DNA of 64,000 nucleotides from positions 1-64,000 of the forward strand of contig NZ_RYFD01000014.1 of the NCBI RefSeq assembly GCF_004138135.1. Reading direction: 5' to 3'. Positions within the stretch are counted from its first letter, which is position 1; each line of letters opens with the position of its first letter. This document shows positions 40,881 through 48,784 of this stretch, piece after piece. The position numbers were made by a program, and so were the translations under genes. The notes under the pieces are model-generated. The model did no database searches. It saw nothing but the letters and a program-made list of their open reading frames with translations, and was not told the origin of the DNA. The stretch comes from Candidatus Oscillochloris fontis. GTDB lineage: Bacteria; Chloroflexota; Chloroflexia; Chloroflexales; Chloroflexaceae.

Positions 40881-41852
40881 CTAAAGAGATATACTTGCTG
40901 CATCACCAATATTGAGCTCATGAACCGAACCAGTCACGTTGGCCTTCTCGCCAATCACGCTCCCGGCCAACACTACGCCATAGACTGTCGCTCCGGCGTT
41001 GATGATCGAGTCGCTGATCACCGCGTTGCGCACCACCGCGCCTGCGCCAAGCGAGACATTCGGCCCAATCACCGCGTTTTCAACCTGTACCCCCGGCCCA
41101 AGATGCACCGGCGGGATGATCACGCTCTCAACCACCGCTTCATTGCGGCTGTGGCCATGGGCGAGGAGGTAGCGGTTGGTATCGAGCAGCGCATCGAAGG
41201 TGCCACAGTCACGCCACATCGGCACCACCTCGGAACGAAAATGCTCGCCGCGATCAATCATGATCTGGATCGCATCAGCGAGGTAGTACTCGCCCTTGGT
41301 CTGGATCTTGTGTTCCATCATGTAATTGATGGCTTCCATCAGGCGTTGAGCCTCCGGCACATAGTAGAACCCGACTACCGCAAGGTTAGAGACCGGCGTG
41401 GTTGGCTTCTCGACTAACCGGGTAATGCGGCCATCCTCAATGACAGCCACACCAAACCGGCTGGGATCTTCAACTTCTTGGCAGTAGATAACGCCCTCTT
41501 CGGGGTGGGCATTAAGGTAGTCTTTGTCAATTCCCACTAAGCCGTCGCCAAAGACGACCAACATGGGGCCTTGCACATCCTTCGCCAGATAGACGGCGTC
41601 GGCCTGGCCACGCATCTCGGTCTGCACCAAGAAACGCAGCGGCATGGTGTAGCGCTCGCGTACATAGCGCTCGATCTGATCGCCGAGATACCCGGTCACA
41701 CAGATCAGTTCATCGATCTGAAGATCGAGTAGATCATCAACGATATGCGCGAGTACCGGCTTCCCGGCCACACTCAGCAGCGGCTTGGGCTTGCTGTAGG
41801 TATGTGGGCGGAGGCGCGTTCCCAGCCCTGCGGTCAAGATCAGCACATGCAT
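40881..41852 (-). CDS. Sugar-nucleotide nucleotidyltransferase with left-handed beta-helix tail
   Basis: 323 residues. The nucleotidyltransferase signature LTAGLGTRLRPHTYSKPKPLL is at 5-25, and a metal Asp in VVFGDGLVG follows. Residues about 245-320 are hexapeptide repeats (VIIPPVHLGPGVQVENAVIG). It transfers a nucleotide to a sugar 1-phosphate (NDP-glucose or mannose type) or acts on related substrates. AAGGAG precedes the ATG. It is the second gene of FmdB-nucleotidyltransferase-ATPase. Confidence 0.88.
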   Translation of the reverse strand: MHVLILTAGLGTRLRPHTYSKPKPLLSVAGKPVLAHIVDDLLDLQIDELICVTGYLGDQIERYVRERYTMPLRFLVQTEMRGQADAVYLAKDVQGPMLVVFGDGLVGIDKDYLNAHPEEGVIYCQEVEDPSRFGVAVIEDGRITRLVEKPTTPVSNLAVVGFYYVPEAQRLMEAINYMMEHKIQTKGEYYLADAIQIMIDRGEHFRSEVVPMWRDCGTFDALLDTNRYLLAHGHSRNEAVVESVIIPPVHLGPGVQVENAVIGPNVSLGAGAVVRNAVISDSIINAGATVYGVVLAGSVIGEKANVTGSVHELNIGDAASISL

Positions 41853-41854
41853 GG

Positions 41855-42100
41855 CTAACTCCTTGGCCCACAGCTACAACCAGGGCACCCTTTACCACAA
41901 CTCGTCCCCGATGTTGAACCAGACTCGACCAAGGCTCCGATAGACGTATCACGCGAATAGGAGGCAAAGACCGAAATCAGACGTTCAACGTGATCACTAT
42001 CGCAAACCGGACATGTGACTCCGGTATCATCCTGATCCATACGGCGCAAACGATCAAAGCGGCTGTTGCACGTTTGACAGCCATACTCATACATCGGCAT
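41855..42100 (-). CDS. FmdB-family zinc ribbon protein
   Basis: 81 residues. The family start MPMYEYGCQTCNSRFDRLRR carries the first Cys pair and TCPVCDSD the second, together a zinc ribbon. A Cys/Gly-rich tail (CGKGCPGCSCGPRS) adds five more Cys residues and is typical of the long FmdB form. It is probably a regulatory or metal-related protein; the function is not established. GAGGTAA precedes the ATG. It is the first gene of the three-gene unit. Confidence 0.88.
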   Translation of the reverse strand: MPMYEYGCQTCNSRFDRLRRMDQDDTGVTCPVCDSDHVERLISVFASYSRDTSIGALVESGSTSGTSCGKGCPGCSCGPRS

Positions 42101-42184
42101 CGTGTTACCTCAAACTAGGTGGCGCGGCCGTTCCCATGCAATTATACCATGGCAGAATGTCCATGGTATGACCTCTTTTTGCAC

Positions 42185-42370
42185 ATCTTGGGCAAAGTCA
42201 CCTCCGGTGGAGGTTCGGGTGCGGCTACGCCCCCCCCGAAGATCTTCTTTGTTGTTTTTTGGCGGCTACGCCGCCAAAAAACAACAAAAATCGGGGTTTG
42301 GGGCTTCAGCCCCAAGGACTTTGCCCATGCCATCCGGTGGAGGTTCGGGGGCGCATCGCGATGCGCCCCA
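42185..42370. repeat. Covarying hairpin repeat (family B), copy 7, double unit
   Basis: A perfect 19-bp stem (42248-42266 with 42270-42288; arm GTTGTTTTTTGGCGGC, loop TAC), flanked by TTTGGGGCTTCAGCCCCAA and TTGGGCAAAGTC/GACTTTGCCCA. A second partial unit follows and ends GGGGCGCATCGCGATGCGCCCC. It lies between two same-strand genes. Confidence 0.85.
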
Positions 42371-42376
42371 TACGAA

Positions 42377-43174
42377 TCAATACCCAAACTTCGACCAGAA
42401 GGAGCGCTCTTGATCCTGCAAGGCTTCATCAATGCGATCCGGGGTCACCATATTCAGGCGCACCAAGATCTGGCCTAGGCTCAAGCGTTGGTTCCGCTGA
42501 TCGAGGCGCAGTTGTTCAGCTAAAGCCAATTCTAACTGCTCAGGCGTAATATAGTTCTGCCCCACCAAGTACTCGCCCAACACCTGAGGAGCAATACGCA
42601 GATTACTGCGCTCCTGTTGCTGCATAATCAAGGCTTTGGCCAATTTACTAGGGGTAATCAGTCCGCGTTGGAGTAAAATCTGCCCAACCCGCCGATCTGC
42701 CGAGATGACACTACCACTCTTCTGATAACGCAAGACCTCTTGCAACTCCTGGTTCGAGATCGCCCCAATCTCCACCAAAATATCCCCGATCAGGCGCGCC
42801 TGAGGCCGCTCGTGGAAGTGAAGGGTCTTGACATCGGCGATCAGTTGCATGGTGCGAATCTCGGCCATCCGGCGTTGGGCCGCCAAATCACCCGGCTCAA
42901 CAATCAGTTGGGCCTGAAGATAGGCCATTTGGATCGGTTCATTCTCGGGTGCCAGTACGGATGCCCGTTCCAGACAATCACGCCGTTGCCGAGGATCTTT
43001 GACCAGGTCACTCAACGCTAACCAAGCGTCAAGACACTGGTGCCCTTCGATTAAGTGAGCACGCAGCCGCTCGATACTCGTGTGGTTATTCGTAACAACT
43101 GGACAAGGATGCGAACACTGCTTCATTGCAACGATCTCGTAATGAGGACGCATTTTAAGGGTTGGACTAGCCAT
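42377..43174 (-). CDS. Protein built of MshEN-like (GspE N-terminal) repeats
   Basis: 265 residues. Residues 1-105 contain a helical, TPR-like section (Cys20 and Cys24 near the start). From about residue 125 four consecutive motifs follow the pattern LGxxLVxxGxIxxxxLxxAL: IGDILVEIGAISNQELQEVL, VGQILLQRGLITPSKLAKAL, LGEYLVGQNYITPEQLELAL and LGQILVRLNMVTPDRIDEAL. This is the pattern of the GspE/PilB N-terminal domain, which binds cyclic di-GMP in some proteins, but no ATPase domain follows. It may be a c-di-GMP receptor or adaptor (inference). GGGAGGTG precedes the ATG. Confidence 0.78.
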   Translation of the reverse strand: MASPTLKMRPHYEIVAMKQCSHPCPVVTNNHTSIERLRAHLIEGHQCLDAWLALSDLVKDPRQRRDCLERASVLAPENEPIQMAYLQAQLIVEPGDLAAQRRMAEIRTMQLIADVKTLHFHERPQARLIGDILVEIGAISNQELQEVLRYQKSGSVISADRRVGQILLQRGLITPSKLAKALIMQQQERSNLRIAPQVLGEYLVGQNYITPEQLELALAEQLRLDQRNQRLSLGQILVRLNMVTPDRIDEALQDQERSFWSKFGY

Positions 43175-43307
43175 TATACAACACCTCCCTAGGAGTACAA
43201 GGCGAAAAAAGGAACCTTCCCAGGGTGCGTACCAGATGCTCCAACCAGAGCCGTTTCTACTAGTTGGGCTTTAGTAAACGAGTACCTGCGGTTTTTTGGT
43301 AGATCTC

Positions 43308-43358
43308 TGTTGCTTCCGGTGGGGGTTTGGGGCGCAGCCCCAAGGACTTTGCCCATGC
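43308..43358. repeat. Covarying hairpin repeat (family B), truncated copy 8
   Basis: TTCCGGTGGGGGTTTGGGGCGCAGCCCCAAGG-type sequence: only the outer hairpin (TTTGGGGC with GCCCCAAG) remains, ending in GACTTTGCCCATGCC as in copy 7. It lies just upstream of the LuxR-Kelch promoter. Confidence 0.7.
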
Positions 43359-43380
43359 CCTGTTGACAGATCATCACTAC

Positions 43381-43409
43381 TTGCCCAAGCCCAAGGCTCA
43401 TGCTATGAT
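43381..43409 (+). promoter_or_regulatory. Promoter of the LuxR-Kelch gene
   Basis: TTGCCC, 17 bases, TATGAT. It supports the start at 43450 and rules out in-frame starts upstream. The -35 is identical to that of rplS. Confidence 0.7.
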
Positions 43410-43449
43410 CCGGCTGCGGCGCAGACGCAGACGCAGAGACTCTACCAGT

Positions 43450-44829
43450 ATGACCAACGAAAGCCCCATCAGCGAACGTGAGCGCGAGATCCTGAAGTTA
43501 GTTGCCACCGGCGCGAGTAACCAGCAGATCGCGCAACAACTCAACATCAGCATCAATACGGTCAAGGTGCATGTACGCAACATCTTCAGCAAAACTGGGG
43601 TTATGTCGCGTACCGAAGCGACCATCTATGCGATCAACCATGGCTTGGTGACGCCAGAACGTTTTGCGCCGAGTAGCGCAAGTAGTGATGCTGCACCGGT
43701 GGCCGAGGTTATCGAAGAGACTCGCCCACCCGCTCCTACCCCAGCAGCGGAACCAGCGGAACCAGCTACCGCGCTCGCCCAGAGCGATCCACCTGAAGCC
43801 CTCCAACCCACAATCACACCAGCACAGCCCCCGTGGCTACGGCTTGTTGGGGTGGCGGTACTGCTGCTCCTGGTTGTCGGCGGACTCATCATCTGGGCCA
43901 ACCCCAGCCTAGCGGAACCGCTTGCCGCCGCGCCGACACCCATCCCCGTGCCGAGCAGCGACCCCAACCAGCGCTGGTTTAGCCGGGCACCCATGCCGCA
44001 ACCCCGCGCTGCCTTTGCAATCACCGCCTATGATCTAGATCGCAAACTCTATGTGATCGGGGGCAGCATTGATGGCCAACCAAGTGCGGCGATTGATCGC
44101 TTTGACCCGGAGAACAACCTCTGGGTTTCGCTCACCGACAAGCCGACGGCGGTGAGCCACATTGGGGCGGCGGTATTACGCGGTAAGATCTACGTACCGG
44201 GGGGGATTGATGCCACTGGCCAAGTACGTGACATCCTGGAGATCTTTGACCCGCGTGAGCAGCGCTGGCACAGCGGGGCGACCCTACCTGCCCCACGCAG
44301 CAACTACGCACTGGTGGCGTGGGAGGGGCAACTCTACCTGATTGGCGGATGGGACGGAAACCGGGTGCGCAGCGAGGTCTATATCTATGACCCGCAGCGC
44401 GACACATGGAGTGAGGGAACAGCCCTACCTAGCCCGCGCCAAGATGCGGGGGCGACGGTGGTGGCGGGGCAGATCTACGTGGTGGGCGGGAGTGACGGGG
44501 CGGTGGGGTTAAGGGAGACGCTGGAGTTGAACCCGACTGAGGGCGAAATGCGTTGGCAGATGAAGGCACCGTTGCCATCTCCGATAGCAAACACTGGAGT
44601 AGTGAGTGCAATCAGTATGATTCTTGTCCTCGATCCTGTCAACAAGAGTATATTCGAGTATAACCAGATGAATGATGTTTGGATCAGCGTTGATGTGCCA
44701 GAATTTGTCGTTATTTCTTCAAGAACCACCCTGCTTGGATCGGATTTTTACATAATCAGTGAGGATTCCTTCGGAATTATGAGCGGATATAAGGCAATAT
44801 TTACGACATACATTTCACCATACAGATGA
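43450..44829 (+). CDS. LuxR-type HTH protein with a membrane segment and Kelch repeats
   Basis: 459 residues from the ATG at 43450. Residues 8-66 are a LuxR/GerE DNA-binding domain (SEREREILKLVATGAS, then NTVKVHVRNIFSKTG). A Pro/Ala linker follows, then one membrane segment (about 130-150), then five or so Kelch-type blades (about 185-400; motifs LYVIGGSIDG, IYVPGGIDATG, LYLIGGWDGN, IYVVGGSDGA). The predicted layout is DNA-binding inside, beta-propeller outside. From about base 44600 the sequence turns AT-rich and the propeller decays (NKSIFEYNQMNDVWISV), so the C-terminus may be a replaced or degenerate end. Its signal and targets are unknown. Confidence 0.82.
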   Translation: MTNESPISEREREILKLVATGASNQQIAQQLNISINTVKVHVRNIFSKTGVMSRTEATIYAINHGLVTPERFAPSSASSDAAPVAEVIEETRPPAPTPAAEPAEPATALAQSDPPEALQPTITPAQPPWLRLVGVAVLLLLVVGGLIIWANPSLAEPLAAAPTPIPVPSSDPNQRWFSRAPMPQPRAAFAITAYDLDRKLYVIGGSIDGQPSAAIDRFDPENNLWVSLTDKPTAVSHIGAAVLRGKIYVPGGIDATGQVRDILEIFDPREQRWHSGATLPAPRSNYALVAWEGQLYLIGGWDGNRVRSEVYIYDPQRDTWSEGTALPSPRQDAGATVVAGQIYVVGGSDGAVGLRETLELNPTEGEMRWQMKAPLPSPIANTGVVSAISMILVLDPVNKSIFEYNQMNDVWISVDVPEFVVISSRTTLLGSDFYIISEDSFGIMSGYKAIFTTYISPYR

Positions 44830-44883
44830 GATACGAATGAACGAGACATGGTATACTATAAGTAGCGTCATATCCTGATCAAA

Positions 44884-45474
44884 GTGACAGACATAGTCAG
44901 AACTAACATTATGATTCCTCCACTGCTCTCACCATATATCCGTGATCGTCGGTACAAGATCATCCAGCCATTTCTTTCGCAGAATATGCTGGATGTTGGT
45001 TGTGGGAATGCGTATTTACTCAGAACGATCCCACCTGTTGAGCGCTATATTGGCCTAGACATCAATGAACCTATGCTAAACATGGGGCGTGAATATTTTC
45101 CCCACCATGAGTTTCATATATGCAACTTAGAGGGAGGAAATATACCGGCCCATGTATATGAGCAACCTGTTCAAACGATTTTACTCATTGCGCTACTGGA
45201 ACATCTCGCCAACCCTGCGCAATTGATCACAGCCCTCGAACCAGCACTAGCACCGGGTGGGTACTTGGTTGCGACGACACCAACGCCACTGGGGCATACG
45301 GTTCACGCGATGGGTGCGCGACTCGGTCTCTTCTACAAAGAAGCTGCGGAAGACCATAAGAGCCGCCTGAATCAAAACCATCTGCGCCACATGTGCCAGG
45401 ATGCCGGACTAGAGGTAGTGATGTACCGTCAATTTGAATTTGGCTGTAATCAACTGATAGTAGCGAGGAAGTAG
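44884..45474 (+). CDS. Class I SAM-dependent methyltransferase
   Basis: 196 residues from a GTG at 44884; an ATG at 44911 is a possible alternative, and no ribosome site is clear. The SAM motif is MLDVGCGNAYLLR (about 35-47), with GLDINEPMLNMG as the strand-2 acidic region and TILLIALLEHLANP as motif IV. The C-terminus is typical of Methyltransf_11/23. It is AT-rich at the start, like the tail of the preceding gene, and lies at the edge of the polysaccharide region. It may methylate a sugar or a lipid-linked precursor; unproven. Confidence 0.75.
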   Translation: MTDIVRTNIMIPPLLSPYIRDRRYKIIQPFLSQNMLDVGCGNAYLLRTIPPVERYIGLDINEPMLNMGREYFPHHEFHICNLEGGNIPAHVYEQPVQTILLIALLEHLANPAQLITALEPALAPGGYLVATTPTPLGHTVHAMGARLGLFYKEAAEDHKSRLNQNHLRHMCQDAGLEVVMYRQFEFGCNQLIVARK

Positions 45475-45497
45475 CGAGGTACGACAGACAGACAGAC

Positions 45498-45533
45498 AAG
45501 GTTACGCTCGAATGAGCGTAACCTTATTTATTT
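45498..45533. terminator. Bidirectional terminator between convergent genes
   Basis: A perfect 12-bp stem AAGGTTACGCTC with GAGCGTAACCTT (loop GAAT), followed by ATTTATTTG. It stands between the methyltransferase (plus) and the lipoprotein (minus). Confidence 0.85.
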
Positions 45534-45535
45534 GC

Positions 45536-46228
45536 TTAACTCCGTGGATTCGGTACTTCTTCGCCAGTATTTGCATCAAGCGAATAGAGCCACACAAGGG
45601 TTGTCGGATCAACCACACTCCAGATCGGGTTGGACTTCCCTTCGAGATGCACCAATTCGAGATCGTAGGAGGTAGGATCACTCACAGTGAGGCCCAGAGC
45701 TGGTGCCTTTTCAAGAAAGCGTGCAAAGACCTGGTCACTGGTCACTTGGACGAGCGCCATATCAATGGGTAGCTCCTGCGGTATCGTCGGAACAACCGGT
45801 TCAGCTTCGGTAGTTCCCGAAACCTGTCCATCAATAACTTGGACATAGAACTCGCGGGAGGTACCTTCAACCTTAAACTTAAAGAACCACCCAGACACAA
45901 CCGGTGGTGATCCGATATTCCGCAACATGATCTGCGAAGGCACAACTGCATAGAGTTTAGCCTCAGGATTAAATGATTGAGCAACTGCCGTTTGAGCCGC
46001 AGCAAGACTATTTGCAACACTAACTGAGCGACCAAAAGGCGAGGCAGTTAAGGTAGGCCCGGGATACGGTTCACCAGAATCAGTGGGAGAGGGATAGCCA
46101 GAGTGATCTGGAGTTACGACAATGGGAGTTACCTGATAGGGTAAATCTGATGGACGAGGAGCGGCGCTACATGCTGTCAATAACAGCAGTAGCAAAACGA
46201 TCATAGATCGCCGATAGGAGAAAAGCAT
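45536..46228 (-). CDS. Lipoprotein of unknown function
   Basis: About 230 residues from the ATG at 46228 (AAGGTGAAG before it). The signal has the lipobox LLTAC, followed by a Pro/Ser/Thr-rich linker (residues 25-65) and a domain with AKLYAVVPSQIMLRNIGSPP, then FFKFKVEGTSREFYVQVIDG. The C-terminus ends VWLYSLDANTGEEVPNPRS. No family recognised. It is transcribed alone, 93 bases downstream of the secreted repeat protein. Confidence 0.72.
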   Translation of the reverse strand: MLFSYRRSMIVLLLLLLTACSAAPRPSDLPYQVTPIVVTPDHSGYPSPTDSGEPYPGPTLTASPFGRSVSVANSLAAAQTAVAQSFNPEAKLYAVVPSQIMLRNIGSPPVVSGWFFKFKVEGTSREFYVQVIDGQVSGTTEAEPVVPTIPQELPIDMALVQVTSDQVFARFLEKAPALGLTVSDPTSYDLELVHLEGKSNPIWSVVDPTTLVWLYSLDANTGEEVPNPRS

Positions 46229-46321
46229 CGTATCTTCACCTTTCAATCAAAATGGGTATGCAATCTCTTAAGAGATAATTGCATACCCATTCTCTATTAC
46301 ACGACTAGGTCACGAGCAATA

Positions 46322-47824
46322 TCACTGCATCGGTGTACCACTAAAGACATGCAGGTAATCTCCTGGTATTCTACCTTTATACCCTAGAACACTGGGGTCA
46401 GTATTATGCTGAACCAGTACTACGAGGGGCGACGTGGTAGGATTACCATTCACATCAACTGCACTGGCAATAGCCGCCGTGCTTGTTCGTACACTCCCGA
46501 AAGGATTATTGGGATTCTTCGCTAGGTGATTAAAGTTTGCGATACCATTGGTTGGGATCGGTGCTGGAGTGCGCCATGTCTTACCATCTTGATAGGTAAG
46601 CTGAATGTACGTAGGATCGCCCGTATTCTGTACCGAAATGTTGGTAAAGAAGCCGTAGAAGTTGCTCATCACACTCGGAACAATCACCTTAGGTGTGGGC
46701 TGTGAGGGGCAGTTGTAGTAGGCGTAGTCGCCGAGGATTGCGCCACCATTCAATTCTGGGGAGCGGCTATAGCCAACTACAGCCACAATGCTTCCGCCGG
46801 TAGATGTAACCTCAATCTTGGCTGAGAACGTACCATTAACATTACCGGAAGGAATTGTCTGACCTTCGGTCGTGTTACGATTGAACTGAAGAAACATAAT
46901 CGAGGCATTGGGTGCAAGACTGAAACGTTCAATCCCGCCACCGGAGTAGGTCACGGTACCTACGGCAGTATCGGTTTGATCCACATTCTGGATCGAGAGG
47001 GCCGAGCCAAAGCCATAGAAACGGTTCATCAGGTTGGGTGCATAGGCTGTGCGGCTACCGCTGATGAAGGCATTATAGCTGGCGCTCATATTGGTGGGCG
47101 TGGTACGCCAGACATTAGCAATACCAGCAATGTTGGTAGCACTCGAATTGACCACCATACCAAACGAGCCAGTAGGCCCACTGGGCAAACTCGTGAAGAG
47201 CGCATCGCTCGTTGCATAGGTCTTGGTACCATTGGCGGCCAGTGTCCCAAGTTGGATTGGTATAAGATTGAGTTTTGTCCCAGTAGCTGAGTAGAAGTCG
47301 GCGGTAAGGGTTGTCGCAGTCGTTGCACTGGTATTCTGGATGACCACCTCAGAGAAGAAGCCATAGAAACTCTTCATCGCGGCGGGGAAGAAGAGCTTCT
47401 GGGCGGTATTCGCCGCATCAACCCCCTCATAGGCGAAGGCCGTCCAGGGAGCAGTTATTTGATCCACTGAAGAGATTTGCACCGATACCGCAACCTTCTG
47501 ATTGCTACTCACAACTGCTGAGTACTGACCACGACCGAGTTGGGACAAATCCGGGATGAAGACATTGAGCAAGCCATTGGCGTCAATATTCAATGCCGGG
47601 GCCGAAGGTGCAGGGTAGGACAGAACAAGGCTGCTCCCTTGATAGAAATCAATTCGTACCCCTGCGGCAGCAGTTTCAGAGGTATTGCGAATGAGAACGG
47701 CGTTTGTCCAGACACCAGGAATGGCTGTGGTATCACGTTGTGCGAGTACTGCATTCGGACGCAAAGCCAAGGTGCCTAACAGGAGGGTAAAAACGATCAA
47801 CGGAATGATTATGCGTTTTAGCAT
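46322..47824 (-). CDS. Secreted protein with three internal repeats
   Basis: 500 residues. A signal peptide (to about residue 28, NAVLAQ) is followed by beta-rich sequence with three copies of a unit of about 120 residues. Each copy carries an xYGFxSxxxIQNT-like core: SFYGFFSEVVIQNTS, RFYGFGSALSIQNVD and NFYGFFTNISVQNTG. It resembles surface or S-layer-like adhesive proteins of Chloroflexota. GAGGAG lies about 9 bases before the ATG. It lies in the polysaccharide/cell-surface region. Confidence 0.78.
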   Translation of the reverse strand: MLKRIIIPLIVFTLLLGTLALRPNAVLAQRDTTAIPGVWTNAVLIRNTSETAAAGVRIDFYQGSSLVLSYPAPSAPALNIDANGLLNVFIPDLSQLGRGQYSAVVSSNQKVAVSVQISSVDQITAPWTAFAYEGVDAANTAQKLFFPAAMKSFYGFFSEVVIQNTSATTATTLTADFYSATGTKLNLIPIQLGTLAANGTKTYATSDALFTSLPSGPTGSFGMVVNSSATNIAGIANVWRTTPTNMSASYNAFISGSRTAYAPNLMNRFYGFGSALSIQNVDQTDTAVGTVTYSGGGIERFSLAPNASIMFLQFNRNTTEGQTIPSGNVNGTFSAKIEVTSTGGSIVAVVGYSRSPELNGGAILGDYAYYNCPSQPTPKVIVPSVMSNFYGFFTNISVQNTGDPTYIQLTYQDGKTWRTPAPIPTNGIANFNHLAKNPNNPFGSVRTSTAAIASAVDVNGNPTTSPLVVLVQHNTDPSVLGYKGRIPGDYLHVFSGTPMQ

Positions 47825-47989
47825 AGCCTACGACTCCTCAATGACTACTAATCCAACAACCGATGGTGATCCTTGTATCTACTATAGCAAATATAGCAAA
47901 CTGCGTCCGGAGTTCAATAACACCTTGGATATAATCATACAAGGAGTATTTGGCTTCAGAACGCCAAAAAGACGACTAATACTAAAGGG

Positions 47990-48784
47990 TTATCTCATAT
48001 CATCAAACCGAGAATCTTGTTCAAGAGCTAGGCGCAAGACACCCGACTGAAAATCTTCGGGCGTTCCGATATCGTGGTAGTGTGCTTCTAGTAGAGGAAT
48101 GCCTTGAATAGTAAGCCCTGCCTTCAGCGCTGCATTAAAGACACCACTCATCACATATTCAGTATCTTGAGGCGGCTGATCGGCGAGGTGTGCGGTAAGA
48201 AATTCGGTAAATCTGGGCGACCATGCCGCCATGCCCCACATAAGATGCAAATTACTCTGGGCGGGCTTCTCTATGAAATAGACCAGACGCCCTTGGTCAT
48301 CTTGTTCCACCATCCCGAATTTATGCGGTGTTGTTGTAGAAAACAGCCCCAGCGTCACATCAACCCCATGGCGTTGATGAAACGCGCTCACACGAGCCAT
48401 GGTTTCGGGTGGAGTAATGAGAGTATCGGGCATCGAGAAGAGCGTAGTGGACGAACCAATCCAGTCACGTGCAAGACTCAGCGCGAACGGCAATCCCTGC
48501 AATTGTTGTTGGTAGACATAAGCAACTGCTACCCCATAACGGGAGCCATCGCCAATGTAGCGCACGATATCCGCCTTACTCTCGCTAATAATCACCACTG
48601 CCCGACGGGCACCGGCTTGGCGCAGCGCATGGAGGTGTAGTTCCATCGCAGTCACTGGATGCCATGCGAGGGATGTGGTTTGGGTTGGGCGAAAGCCAAG
48701 CGGCATAATCTCTTTACTGCATGGAATGGGGCCAAGCCGTGAACCTCGGCCAGCAGCAGGCAGTAAACCAATAAGATCATTCAT
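47990..48784 (-). CDS. Sugar nucleotidyltransferase (RmlA/RfbA-like)
   Basis: 264 residues. The signature LLPAAGRGSRLGPIPCSKEIMPL is at 7-29 and a metal Asp lies in LFSMPDTLI. A variant of the glucose-1-phosphate thymidylyltransferase type that supplies activated sugars. It overlaps the upstream gene by four bases (ATGA) and is the last gene of the polysaccharide operon. The region 47825-47989 is AT-rich and holds no gene. Confidence 0.8.
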   Translation of the reverse strand: MNDLIGLLPAAGRGSRLGPIPCSKEIMPLGFRPTQTTSLAWHPVTAMELHLHALRQAGARRAVVIISESKADIVRYIGDGSRYGVAVAYVYQQQLQGLPFALSLARDWIGSSTTLFSMPDTLITPPETMARVSAFHQRHGVDVTLGLFSTTTPHKFGMVEQDDQGRLVYFIEKPAQSNLHLMWGMAAWSPRFTEFLTAHLADQPPQDTEYVMSGVFNAALKAGLTIQGIPLLEAHYHDIGTPEDFQSGVLRLALEQDSRFDDMR

